A DNA stretch of 64,000 bases from Bacillota bacterium (GTDB lineage Bacteria; Bacillota; Clostridia; Lachnospirales; Lachnospiraceae). Shown piece after piece: positions 1 to 8,512 of this stretch (positions within the stretch are counted from its first letter, which is position 1; each line of letters opens with the position of its first letter). The notes beneath the pieces were generated by a model that was not told the DNA's origin, ran no database searches, and saw only the letters and a list, made by a program, of their open reading frames with translations. The stretch is taken from positions 1 to 64,000 of the forward strand of contig JAEWMB010000002.1 in the NCBI GenBank assembly GCA_023457255.1, written 5' to 3'. The position numbers were made by a program, and so were the translations under genes.

Positions 1-309
<309 letters not shown>

Positions 310-367
310 CTAAAAGGTTTGTTTTACCCATTCAATGTGAAGTTATTAAAGAGAATATGGAAAGAGG

Positions 368-410
368 ATAGTGAAGAATGAGAGAATCTCTTATTGTTTA
401 CTATTTTTTT
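368..410 (+). terminator. rRNA operon intrinsic terminator
   Basis: A 17-base arm (368-384) pairs with 388-404 across the 3-base loop AAT, with one mismatch and two G-U pairs. It is followed directly by a run of T (404-410). This fits Rho-independent termination of the rRNA transcript about 60 bases past the 23S end. Confidence 0.85.
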
Positions 411-478
411 GTTTCGAATAGAAAAAGTATTAGAGGCATGTTTTCATGTTTCTATATAATAATCCGGATAATTCAAAG

Positions 479-507
479 GAAACTGTGGATAACAGTTTCT
501 TTTTTTC
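479..507 (+). terminator. Second terminator-like hairpin
   Basis: GAAACTG (479-485) pairs with CAGTTTC (493-499), followed by a run of seven or eight T. The loop and the end of the 5' arm contain TGTGGATAA, so the element could be a back-up rRNA terminator, a DnaA-binding element, or both. Confidence 0.5.
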
Positions 508-524
508 TGTAGAGCTGTGGATAA
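484..524 (-). promoter_or_regulatory. Pair of perfect DnaA boxes
   Basis: TGTGGATAA, the exact complement of the DnaA box TTATCCACA, occurs at 484-492 and again at 516-524. Both copies have the same orientation and lie 32 bases apart, close to three helical turns. No dnaA, dnaN or rpmH gene is visible in the window, so this is not evidence of the chromosomal origin. Function is inferred from the match alone. Confidence 0.5.
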
Positions 525-624
525 ATATTTACGTAATTTTTACCTCAGCATAACAAATAATTGAATTGTTTCTTATATGTTTAAGGTAGAATTCATAAAT
601 TTCTTTTAAGAACAGGAGAACGGT

Positions 625-849
625 ATGAAAACTTGCATTCGAATCGATGAAAAACTTTTATTTCAGTTATTTAAGAAACGTAGTGGTATTATGGATTGGT
701 TTATGTGTTTCATTACTTCCCTTAGGAACTGTTCTAAGATATGGCTTGCTTTTTCACTGTCTTATTGGATTTATGGCGAACGTAAGGTAATGAAAGCGAT
801 ACTATTTTCCTTGTTGTTAACCATAATTGGGAACTGTTTTGTTAAATAA
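625..849 (+). pseudogene. PAP2-like membrane phosphatase fragment
   Basis: A good ribosome site (AGGAGA, 8 bases upstream) precedes a 74-codon reading frame. The product resembles the N-terminal part of PAP2 / undecaprenyl-diphosphatase-like proteins: an initial amphipathic stretch, then D-W-F...F-I-T-S-L, two hydrophobic segments, and an ending in N-C-F-V-K. The family's catalytic K-x6-R-P, P-S-G-H and S-R-x5-H motifs are missing because the frame stops at 849. Another short hydrophobic frame starts at about 839 (TTG) and runs to about 937. I read this as a truncated, decaying gene. The alternative is a genuine small membrane protein. The family match is moderate only. Confidence 0.4.
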
Positions 850-1271
850 AAGTCTATACTTAGGTTCGATTTTCTTCCTTGTAATTTTTTTAACAATGGT
901 GTTCTATTGGATTGATAGGGGATTGAATAGATGCTAAAAATTGAGATTCCATTCTGGAAGGATAATAAGTATACTGTCAGTTTAATAAAGTATCTTCTGC
1001 TATTCTCTTCAATAGCCGTAATAAAAGATAAATAACGTTCTATAATTAATAAAAATATAAATAGCATTCTATATTAAGAAAGAGTATAAAACTCCATAAA
1101 ATAGATAGCATTAAAATAAATATATGTTATAATTTATAAAAGGTATATCAAAAAGACTTTAAAGAGTTTTTTGATATGCCTTTTATAGACAAACAAAGAT
1201 ACTTATTTAGTATGGAAAAATACGATAAATACTGTTTTTATGTCAAGGAATCAAATTTCTGGATAAAGATA
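850..1271. other. Gene-poor AT-rich spacer
   Basis: I see no supportable gene here. The stretch holds a possible remnant of the preceding fragment to about 937 and a strong inverted repeat at 1137-1184. Reading frames on the minus strand lack ribosome sites and family resemblance. Confidence 0.5.
1137..1184. terminator. Bidirectional terminator-like inverted repeat
   Basis: AAAAGGTATATCAAAAA (from about 1138) pairs with TTTTTTGATATGCCTTTT (ending at 1184) around a loop near GACTTTAAAGAG. The arms are A-rich and T-rich, so the hairpin could terminate transcription in either direction. It separates the decayed region from serC. Confidence 0.55.
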
Positions 1272-1300
1272 TTGACTAGAATTTGACAAAGCCTTATAAT
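1272..1300 (+). promoter_or_regulatory. Putative sigma-A promoter of serC-serA
   Basis: TTGACT (1272-1277) is followed after 17 bases by TATAAT (1295-1300). Transcription would start near 1307, giving a 5' leader of about 185 bases before the serC start codon. Confidence 0.6.
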
Positions 1301-1306
1301 GTAGTG

Positions 1307-1492
1307 TATTAAAGCGATGCAGTATAATATGAGCAAAGCTTTGAGGGCTGAACAGGCTGAAAGAATCTTTATCACAAATTGTTCTAAGCATAAATTCTGT
1401 ATCATAGCATGTCTTAAAAGGCAATGTGATAAAGAAGCAGACTTTCGCCAAGTGTTAGGATAATGTATCGTAGGATTAAGGAGGATTTTCAA
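1307..1492 (+). other. Structured 5' leader of serC
   Basis: The leader contains a perfect 9-base helix, CTTTATCAC (1367-1375) with GTGATAAAG (1426-1434), enclosing about 50 bases. I do not recognise a known riboswitch and see no T-box core sequence or terminator run, so any regulatory role is inference. Confidence 0.35.
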
Positions 1493-2575
1493 ATGGGTAG
1501 AGTTTATAATTTCTCAGCAGGACCAGCGGTTTTACCGGAAGAAGTATTAAAGGAAGCCGCAGCAGAGATGCTTGATTATAACGGAACTGGGATGTCCGTT
1601 ATGGAGATGAGTCATCGCTCTAAGGAATATGAAGCAATCATCAATACTGCAGAGCAGGATTTGCGTGATTTAATGAATATTCCGGATAACTATAAGGTGC
1701 TTTTCTTACAAGGTGGTGCCTCTTCGCAATTTGCTATGATTCCAATGAATTTAATGAAAAATAAAGTAGCAGATTATATTATTACAGGGCAATGGGCTAA
1801 GAAAGCATATCAGGAAGCAAAATTATATGGTACGGCAAATGCTGTTGCTTCTTCTGCGGATAAGACATTTTCCTATATCCCTGATTGTTCCGATCTTCCT
1901 ATTAGTGAGAATGCTGACTATGTTTACATATGTGAGAACAATACTATATATGGAACAAAGTTTAAGTCACTGCCAAATACCAAGGGAAAACTACTTGTGT
2001 CTGACGTATCCTCATGCTTTTTGTCAGAGCCTGTAGATGTTACGAAGTATGGTTTAATTTATGGTGGCGTTCAGAAGAATATTGGCCCGGCAGGTGTTGT
2101 TATTGTGATTATTCGTGAGGATTTGATTACAGAGGATACCTTGCCTGGAGCACCTACGATGTTTCAATATAAGATTCACGTTGATAACCAATCTATGTAT
2201 AATACACCACCTGCATATGGTATTTACATCTGTGGAAAGGTATTCAAGTGGCTTAAGAAAATGGGCGGCCTTGATGCAATGAAGGTTCATAATGAGAAGA
2301 AAGCACAAGTTTTATATGATTTCCTGGATCAGAGTAAGATGTTTAAGGGAACTGTTGTAAAAGAGGATCGTTCCTTAATGAATGTTCCATTTGTAACCGG
2401 TTCTGAAGAATTGGATGCGAAGTTTGTTAAGGAGGCAAAGGTTGCAGGTTTTGTAAATTTAAAGGGACACAGAACTGTTGGTGGTATGAGAGCAAGTATC
2501 TATAATGCGATGCCAATAGAAGGAGTAGAAAAACTTGTTGCATTCATGAAGGAATTTGAGGAACAGAATGCCTAA
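1493..2575 (+). CDS. serC: Phosphoserine aminotransferase
   Basis: This cytoplasmic PLP enzyme makes 3-phosphoserine from 3-phosphohydroxypyruvate and glutamate, the second step of serine synthesis. The 360-residue product has the normal family length. It starts with the typical V-Y-N-F-S-A-G-P-A and carries the PLP-lysine region Y-G-G-V-Q-K-N-I-G-P-A-G in mid-protein. An in-frame ATG lies 30 bases upstream (1463), but AAGGAGG sits just before 1493, so I choose 1493. The gene is followed 69 bases later by serA, and the pair is probably one transcript driven from 1272-1300. Confidence in function is high. Confidence 0.96.
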   Translation: MGRVYNFSAGPAVLPEEVLKEAAAEMLDYNGTGMSVMEMSHRSKEYEAIINTAEQDLRDLMNIPDNYKVLFLQGGASSQFAMIPMNLMKNKVADYIITGQWAKKAYQEAKLYGTANAVASSADKTFSYIPDCSDLPISENADYVYICENNTIYGTKFKSLPNTKGKLLVSDVSSCFLSEPVDVTKYGLIYGGVQKNIGPAGVVIVIIREDLITEDTLPGAPTMFQYKIHVDNQSMYNTPPAYGIYICGKVFKWLKKMGGLDAMKVHNEKKAQVLYDFLDQSKMFKGTVVKEDRSLMNVPFVTGSEELDAKFVKEAKVAGFVNLKGHRTVGGMRASIYNAMPIEGVEKLVAFMKEFEEQNA

Positions 2576-2644
2576 GGGACAGGATAGTTAAAATTGTGTC
2601 TGCAACCCAAAGTTTGCAGATTACGGAAAGGTATGATTATTAAT

Positions 2645-3808
2645 ATGATAAAATATAATTGTTTAAATCCAATTGCACCAATAGGGCTTAATATATTTCA
2701 TGATAATTATGGGAAAACGGATGTATTTGAGGAAGCAGAAGCCATATTAGTTCGTAGTGCAGCAATGCATGAGATGGAGTTTTCCTCAAATTTAAAAGCA
2801 ATAGCCCGTGCCGGCGCCGGCGTTAACAATATTCCTCTGGACAAATGTGCGGAGCAGGGGATTGTTGTATTTAATACACCTGGTGCGAATGCAAATGGTG
2901 TAAAAGAATTGGTTGTAGCCGGAATGCTGTTAGCTGCCCGCGATATCACTGGTGGAATTAACTGGGTACAGACAGTGAAAGACGATGAGAATGTAGCAAA
3001 GCTTGTAGAAAAAGGAAAAGCAAAATTCTCTGGAACTGAAATTCAAGGGAAGAAACTTGGCGTTATCGGCCTTGGTGCGATCGGTGTTCTTGTAGCCAAT
3101 GCAGCGAATCGGCTTGGCATGGAGGTATTTGGATGTGATCCATTTATTTCGGTAGAGCATGCATGGAATTTATCCCGTGATATAAAATATGTAAAAACGA
3201 GAGAAGAAATATTCAGAGAGTGTGATTATATTACCGTCCATGTGCCATTACTAGATGACACAAAGAAGATGATTAAGAAAGACACTTTAGCGATGATGAA
3301 AGATGGTGTTGTAATCCTTAACTTTGCTCGTGATCTTTTAGTGGATGATGATGCGATGGAAGAAGCTTTAAAATCGGGAAAAGTAAAAAAATATGTTACT
3401 GATTTCCCTAACGCTAAGACAGCCGGGATGGAAGGGGTAATTGCAATTCCTCATCTTGGTGCTTCTACGGAAGAATCGGAAGATAACTGTGCTGTTATGG
3501 CAGTGAAGCAGCTTCGCGACTACCTCGAGAATGGTAATATTGTTAATTCTGTGAATTATCCAAGTCTTGATGCCGGTGTATGTCAGTCTGGTACCCGTGT
3601 AACGATTTGCCATAGGAACAAGCCAAATATGCTTGCACAGTTTACGGCAGTATTTTCCTCTAGGAATATAAATATAGAAAACTTGGCAAATAAGAGCAAG
3701 GGTGATTATGCCTACACGGTTCTTGACCTATGTACTTTGGTGACCGAGGAATTAGTGAAAGAATTAGAGGCAATCGACGGAGTATTAAAAGTAAGAGTGA
3801 TTTTATAA
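2645..3808 (+). CDS. serA: D-3-phosphoglycerate dehydrogenase
   Basis: The product catalyses the first committed step of serine synthesis, NAD-dependent oxidation of 3-phosphoglycerate. It has about 387 residues: a D-2-hydroxyacid dehydrogenase catalytic domain, a Rossmann NAD-binding motif G-L-G-A-I-G in mid-protein, and a C-terminal ACT-type domain (about the last 75 residues) that usually binds serine for feedback inhibition. Candidate starts are TTG 2594, ATG 2633 and ATG 2645. GGAAAGG at 2625-2631 is too close to 2633, and family N-termini begin near M-I-K-Y-N-C-L-N, so I favour 2645. It is the shorter, ACT-only type lacking the intervening domain of long SerA forms. Confidence 0.93.
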   Translation: MIKYNCLNPIAPIGLNIFHDNYGKTDVFEEAEAILVRSAAMHEMEFSSNLKAIARAGAGVNNIPLDKCAEQGIVVFNTPGANANGVKELVVAGMLLAARDITGGINWVQTVKDDENVAKLVEKGKAKFSGTEIQGKKLGVIGLGAIGVLVANAANRLGMEVFGCDPFISVEHAWNLSRDIKYVKTREEIFRECDYITVHVPLLDDTKKMIKKDTLAMMKDGVVILNFARDLLVDDDAMEEALKSGKVKKYVTDFPNAKTAGMEGVIAIPHLGASTEESEDNCAVMAVKQLRDYLENGNIVNSVNYPSLDAGVCQSGTRVTICHRNKPNMLAQFTAVFSSRNINIENLANKSKGDYAYTVLDLCTLVTEELVKELEAIDGVLKVRVIL

Positions 3809-3823
3809 AATTATAAGGAATAG

Positions 3824-3886
3824 GCAAATTGGATATTCTTATGTTAAGCCGGCAAGCGAAATATAAGAATATCCAATTTGCTTTTT
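3824..3886 (+). terminator. Terminator after serA
   Basis: GCAAATTGGATATTCTTA pairs with TAAGAATATCCAATTTGC around a loop of roughly 20 bases and is followed by TTTTT at 3882-3886. It ends the serC-serA transcript. Confidence 0.85.
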
Positions 3887-3947
3887 CTATTTTTGACGAT
3901 AGAAAGACTTGGTGATAGAAAATCATAACATTAGCAAGAAAAATCAT

Positions 3948-3975
3948 TTGAATAAAAGAAAATAACGTGTATAAT
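3948..3975 (+). promoter_or_regulatory. Putative promoter of xpt
   Basis: TTGAAT (3948-3953), a 16-base spacer and TATAAT (3970-3975) lie 60 bases before the xpt start. The short leader has no room for the purine riboswitch that often controls this gene in Bacillus. Confidence 0.55.
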
Positions 3976-4035
3976 TGTATAGGAGTGCGACTTTAGTTAC
4001 ACATTACGTAAGGATGTTTGGAAAGGATTTTTAAT

Positions 4036-4617
4036 ATGCAGTTATTAAAAGATAGAATTAGAAAAGATGGTATTGTTAAACAGGGTAATGTACTTAAAGT
4101 GGATTCCTTCTTAAATCACCAGATGGATATTGAGTTAATCAATGAGATAGGGAAAGAGTTTAAAAGATTATTTGAGAAAGAGAAAATCACTAAAATTTTA
4201 ACAATAGAAGCATCCGGTATTGGTATCGCATGTATAGTAGCACAGTATTTTAATGTACCGGTCGTGTTTGCAAAGAAAGCACAAAGCATAAATATCGACG
4301 GTGAAGTTTTTGCTACAAAGATAGAATCGTTTACACATAAGAAGACATATGATGTTATAGTATCCAAGAAGTTTTTATCACCATCCGACCGAGTTTTAAT
4401 CATTGATGACTTCTTGGCAAATGGCTGCGCTTTGGTAGGTCTGATTGATCTGGTCATTAGCTCAGGTGCTTCTGTTGAAGGAATAGGAATCGTAATTGAA
4501 AAAGGCTTTCAATCCGGTGGTGAAATTATTCGTGAGATGGGAATTCATTTGGAATCTTTAGCGATTGTGGATAGTATGAATGCAGCAGATGGTACTGTTG
4601 TCTTCCGAGAGAGTTAA
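4036..4617 (+). CDS. xpt: Xanthine phosphoribosyltransferase
   Basis: This purine-salvage enzyme converts xanthine and PRPP to XMP in the cytoplasm. The 193-residue product has the expected length, begins M-Q-L-L-K-D-R-I-R-K-D-G like other Xpt proteins, and has the PRPP-binding motif V-L-I-I-D-D-F-L-A-N-G in the second half. ATG 4036 follows GGAAAGGA at a normal distance, and the upstream in-frame ATG at 4018 has no ribosome site. A terminator follows at 4631, so the gene is probably transcribed alone. No purine riboswitch is visible upstream. Confidence 0.94.
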   Translation: MQLLKDRIRKDGIVKQGNVLKVDSFLNHQMDIELINEIGKEFKRLFEKEKITKILTIEASGIGIACIVAQYFNVPVVFAKKAQSINIDGEVFATKIESFTHKKTYDVIVSKKFLSPSDRVLIIDDFLANGCALVGLIDLVISSGASVEGIGIVIEKGFQSGGEIIREMGIHLESLAIVDSMNAADGTVVFRES

Positions 4618-4630
4618 ATAGCAAAAAGAT

Positions 4631-4662
4631 TGCACCATGGATAACAAACGTGGTGCATTTTT
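4631..4662 (+). terminator. Terminator after xpt
   Basis: TGCACCATG pairs with CGTGGTGCA around a short loop and is followed by TTTTT. Confidence 0.75.
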
Positions 4663-4744
4663 AAGTTGAGCACAAATGGAGCCAGTGAAACAAAAGAATA
4701 AGAATCATAAAACGCAAAAGACATACGTAATTATGGAGGGAAGC

Positions 4745-6466
4745 ATGGAAAGAGTATTTCGCTACTTAAAACCTTATTATGGGCAGATGACTCTCGGGTT
4801 AATTATTAAAATTGCCGGTACCTTTACCGACTTAGGTCTGCCATGGGTATTGGCATTTATCTTGGATGATATCATTCCATATGGGGAGGTATCGTATATC
4901 CTGTTTTGGGGCGGCATTATGGTTGTATTAGCCATTGCAGCAAGAATCCTTAATATCATTGCGAATCGAATGGCCTCGAGGGTTGCCAGAGATAGTGTAC
5001 AAATTATAAGACACGATACCTTTGAACGAATTACAAATCTATCGGGTGCACAGGTAGATATGTTTACGGTGCCATCTTTAATATCCAGAATGACAACAGA
5101 TACTTATAATGTGCATCAGGTGATAGGAATGATGCAGCGCTTGGGAGTACGCGCACCAATTATTTTAGTTGGCGGCATTGTACTAACAGCAACATTAGAT
5201 CCTGTATTAACACTAATCTTAGTGGCAATTCTCCCACTGCTGGGCCTGCTGGTTTACCTTGTCTCTAAGAGGGGTATTCCAATGTATACCAAGGTACAGA
5301 CATCGGTAGATAAGATGGTTCAAACAATTCGAGAGAATATTTCCGGAATACGTGTTATTAAGGCATTAAGTAAAACAGAATATGAAAAACAGAGGTTTCG
5401 TCATGTCAATGATGAATTAATTGGGAATGAAATTAAAGCAGCTAGTATTATGGCTCTCTCAAGCCCTATTATGAATTTGCTGCTAAATACCGGTCTTGCT
5501 ATTGTAGTAATAGTTGGTGCATTTCGTGTGAATTCAGGGGTTACACAACCGGGTAAGATAGTTGCGTTCTTATCTTATTTTACAATGATATTAAATGCCA
5601 TGATGATGGTAACAAGGCTTTTTATAAATTACTCAAAAGCAAGTGCATCTGCAAAACGGCTTAAGGAAGTATTGGATGCTGGTGAGGACTTAATAGTTAC
5701 ACCGATTGAGATTACCAAGGAGCAGGAACAAAAGTACTTAGCATTTGAGAATGTGTCTTTTAGTTATGAAAATGATAAAGAAAAATTAAGTTTAAAAAAT
5801 ATTAGCTTTGATTTAAGGAAAGGGGAAACCCTTGGTATTATTGGTGCAACCGGCAGTGGAAAGACTACATTGATTCAGTTATTAATGCGTTTTTATGATA
5901 TTACAGAAGGACAGATTATCTTAGAAGGGAAAGACATAAGATCGATACCACTAAGGCAGTTAAGAGAGAAGTTTGGAGTAACATTTCAAAATGATGTTAT
6001 TTTTGCGGATACTATCTTTGAAAATATTTCTTTTGGACGTAATCTTTCAATGGAACAAGTGATAGAAGCCTCCGAAGATGCATGTGCCTATGATTTCATT
6101 ATGGGGAAAGAAAATGGTTTTTCTTATGAGGCAGCTATCAAAGGCGGCAATTTAAGCGGGGGCCAAAAGCAGAGATTATATATATCAAGGGCTCTTGCAA
6201 ACCATCCAAAGTTCTTAATCCTTGACGATTCTTCCTCTGCACTTGACTACAAAACAGATGCAATGCTTCGTCAGGCAATTCGCACGAATTATCAAGATAC
6301 CACTATTATCATGATAGCTCAAAGAATTAGCTCAATTATGCAGTCCGATCACATTCTTGTTCTGGAAGAGGGAGAGATGTTAGGGTATGGAACTCATGAA
6401 GAATTACTGAAAGATTGTGAGGTTTATCATGAGATTTATGAATCTCAGATGGGTAGCATGGAATAG
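4745..6466 (+). CDS. ABC exporter half-transporter with degenerate ATP site
   Basis: The 573-residue membrane protein has an N-terminal ABC transmembrane domain with about six helices (residues 15-310) and a C-terminal nucleotide-binding domain. Visible motifs are Walker A G-A-T-G-S-G-K-T (367-374) and signature L-S-G-G-Q (470-474). The Walker B is followed by Asp495 where the catalytic Glu normally sits, and Gln526 replaces the H-loop His. Such changes mark the degenerate-site subunit of heterodimeric exporters (BmrCD or TM287/288 type). I choose ATG 4745, preceded by GGAGGG, over ATG 4676, which lacks a ribosome site. Its partner follows 34 bases downstream. The substrate is unknown; drugs, lipids or peptides are possible. 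Confidence 0.9.
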   Translation: MERVFRYLKPYYGQMTLGLIIKIAGTFTDLGLPWVLAFILDDIIPYGEVSYILFWGGIMVVLAIAARILNIIANRMASRVARDSVQIIRHDTFERITNLSGAQVDMFTVPSLISRMTTDTYNVHQVIGMMQRLGVRAPIILVGGIVLTATLDPVLTLILVAILPLLGLLVYLVSKRGIPMYTKVQTSVDKMVQTIRENISGIRVIKALSKTEYEKQRFRHVNDELIGNEIKAASIMALSSPIMNLLLNTGLAIVVIVGAFRVNSGVTQPGKIVAFLSYFTMILNAMMMVTRLFINYSKASASAKRLKEVLDAGEDLIVTPIEITKEQEQKYLAFENVSFSYENDKEKLSLKNISFDLRKGETLGIIGATGSGKTTLIQLLMRFYDITEGQIILEGKDIRSIPLRQLREKFGVTFQNDVIFADTIFENISFGRNLSMEQVIEASEDACAYDFIMGKENGFSYEAAIKGGNLSGGQKQRLYISRALANHPKFLILDDSSSALDYKTDAMLRQAIRTNYQDTTIIMIAQRISSIMQSDHILVLEEGEMLGYGTHEELLKDCEVYHEIYESQMGSME

Positions 6467-6500
6467 ACATTAAATACGGAAAAAGAAAAGAGGGACAGTC

Positions 6501-8375
6501 TTGGCAAAGGATATGTTTCATAATAAGCAATTAAATAACGCAAAACCTAATAATGAAAAATTCAATAATGAGCAGCAGAATGATACGAAGGTAATAAATT
6601 CCCAAAGTCTTAAATCAAAAAGTGCTGCGGACAGACCAAAAAATACCGGTAAAGTTTTATATGGCTTGTGGAAGTATTTAAGAACCTATTGGTGGATGCT
6701 TTTCGGTGCAATATTACTTGCTATGGCAAGCAACCTTTTTGCATTAGTAGGCCCGATGCTTTCCGGAGAAGCAATTGATTTGATTGAGCTTGGAGCCGGT
6801 AAGGTACCAGTCAAAGAGGTACTTTGGTATGCCTTTCTTATGATAGGATTTTATATCATATCCTCAATTCTGTCATACCTGTTATCAATATTAATGATAA
6901 GGTTAAGTCAGAGGATTGTCAAAAAAATGAGAAATGACGTTTTTGATAAGTTGATGGAATTGCCGGTTGGATTTTTTGATCAGCATCTTGCCGGAGATAT
7001 TATTAGCCGGATTTCCTATGACATTGACGTAATAAATACATCACTTTCCACAGATTTGGTGCAAATATTTGCCAGTATTATAACGGTAGCCGGTTCCTTA
7101 GTCATGATGATAATTATCTCACCAAGTTTGGTGCTTGTTATGTTGATTACAATTCCGATGTCCATCTTATATACAAAATATATGGCAAATAAGACGAGGC
7201 CACTATTTCGAAAGCGATCGGAAAAGCTTGGCGAAATGAATGGATTTGTAGAAGAGATGGTATCCGGCCTTAGAACGATTAAAGCATATGCCGGAGAAGA
7301 AGTTGTACTTGATAAGTTCGGCCAAATTAACACAGAAGCGGTCGAGGCATATTATCAGGCAGATTATTATGGTAGCATCGTAGGACCTACGGTTAACTTT
7401 ATTAATAATGTCTCACTTGCCTGTGTTACTATTGTCGGATCAATTTTGTATCTGTACAATACACTGACCCTTGGAGATATCTCTTCCTTTGTTCTGTATT
7501 CGAGAAAGTTTTCCGGTCCGATCAATGAAGCAGCTAATATTATAAGCGAGCTTCAATCTGCGCTGGCTGCAGCCGAAAGGGTATTTCGAGTATTAAATGA
7601 GCCTTCTGAAGCAGCGGATGTATACCAAGCGAAAGAACTTTTCAATGTTCAAGGGAAGGTTACCATTGAAAATGTATCCTTTGGCTACACCAAAGAAAAG
7701 ACAATTATTAAAAATCTGAATCTGAACGCGGAGAAAGGAAACTTAATCGCAATTGTTGGACCGACCGGGGCAGGTAAAACAACGATAATCAATCTGCTGA
7801 TGAGATTTTATGATGTAGAGGAAGGTGCAATCTATGTGGATGGCAATGAGATTAGAGATTTAACAAGAGAGAGCTTGCGAAAGGCATATGCAATGGTGCT
7901 GCAAGACACTTGGATATTTGGTGGAACGATCTATGATAACATTGCTTATGGAAAAGAGGATGCAACAATGGAGGAAGTTATTGCCGCAGCGAAAGCAGCC
8001 AGAATACACTCTTATATTAAGAATTTACCGTTAAGCTATGACACTGTATTGAATGAAGAGGGTATGAACATCTCCAAAGGACAAAAGCAGCTATTAACAA
8101 TTGCAAGAGCGATGCTATTAGATGCCAAGATGCTGATTCTTGATGAAGCTACATCAAATGTTGATACAAGAACAGAGATTCAGATCCAAAAAGCAATGAG
8201 AAACTTAATGACGGGTAAGACCTGCTTCGTGATTGCTCACCGCTTATCTACAATTCAAAGCGCAGATAATATTTTAGTCGTAAACGAAGGTAATGTAGTA
8301 GAGCAAGGAACCCATTCGGAACTTATGAAAAAACGCGGATTTTATTATCGCCTGTATGCTTCACAGTTTGAATAA
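6501..8375 (+). CDS. ABC exporter half-transporter, catalytic partner
   Basis: The 624-residue product is an exporter subunit with a transmembrane domain (about 60-345) and an ATPase domain. Walker A G-P-T-G-A-G-K-T lies at 420-427, and the catalytic Glu549 and H-loop His580 are intact. The signature is I-S-K-G-Q (524-528) instead of L-S-G-G-Q. Paired with the upstream subunit this gives one consensus and one degenerate ATP site. TTG 6501 has AGAGGGA five bases upstream; ATG 6513 is a possible alternative. Residues 1-45 form an unusual Asn/Gln/Lys-rich extension before the membrane domain. The gene is cotranscribed with its upstream neighbour. Confidence 0.9.
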   Translation: MAKDMFHNKQLNNAKPNNEKFNNEQQNDTKVINSQSLKSKSAADRPKNTGKVLYGLWKYLRTYWWMLFGAILLAMASNLFALVGPMLSGEAIDLIELGAGKVPVKEVLWYAFLMIGFYIISSILSYLLSILMIRLSQRIVKKMRNDVFDKLMELPVGFFDQHLAGDIISRISYDIDVINTSLSTDLVQIFASIITVAGSLVMMIIISPSLVLVMLITIPMSILYTKYMANKTRPLFRKRSEKLGEMNGFVEEMVSGLRTIKAYAGEEVVLDKFGQINTEAVEAYYQADYYGSIVGPTVNFINNVSLACVTIVGSILYLYNTLTLGDISSFVLYSRKFSGPINEAANIISELQSALAAAERVFRVLNEPSEAADVYQAKELFNVQGKVTIENVSFGYTKEKTIIKNLNLNAEKGNLIAIVGPTGAGKTTIINLLMRFYDVEEGAIYVDGNEIRDLTRESLRKAYAMVLQDTWIFGGTIYDNIAYGKEDATMEEVIAAAKAARIHSYIKNLPLSYDTVLNEEGMNISKGQKQLLTIARAMLLDAKMLILDEATSNVDTRTEIQIQKAMRNLMTGKTCFVIAHRLSTIQSADNILVVNEGNVVEQGTHSELMKKRGFYYRLYASQFE

Positions 8376-8427
8376 GCTATTATAAAACGTGATATAAAAT
8401 TACTGAAAGAAAAAACTGTTTATAAGA

Positions 8428-8494
8428 ATGAATCAGAGAGAATCCCAAAAGAATTTTTCTTTCTTTTGGGATTCTCTCTGATTCATTTTTTTTC
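8428..8494. terminator. Bidirectional terminator between convergent genes
   Basis: GAATCAGAGAGAATCCC (from about 8430) with its following A-rich bases forms a nearly perfect stem of over 20 pairs with the complementary arm ending at about 8484, followed by a run of T. It separates the exporter operon from the minus-strand methyltransferase gene. Confidence 0.85.
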
Positions 8495-8512
8495 GTATCT
8501 GCTTGCTTGATA

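Noticed and set aside
771..1067. 98-codon minus-strand frame
   Set aside because: It has no ribosome site, overlaps the PAP2-like remnant and resembles no family.
1283..1300. TTGACA followed by TATAAT
   Set aside because: The spacer between these two boxes is only 6 bases. The TTGACT six bases further upstream has the correct 17-base spacing, so that was used instead.
3887..4035. Purine riboswitch expected upstream of xpt
   Set aside because: A promoter starts at 3948 and the leader is only about 50 bases, with no purine-aptamer core.
4676..4744. Longer N-terminus for the first ABC exporter subunit
   Set aside because: The upstream ATG lacks a ribosome site, while ATG 4745 has GGAGGG at normal spacing and gives the usual N-terminus.
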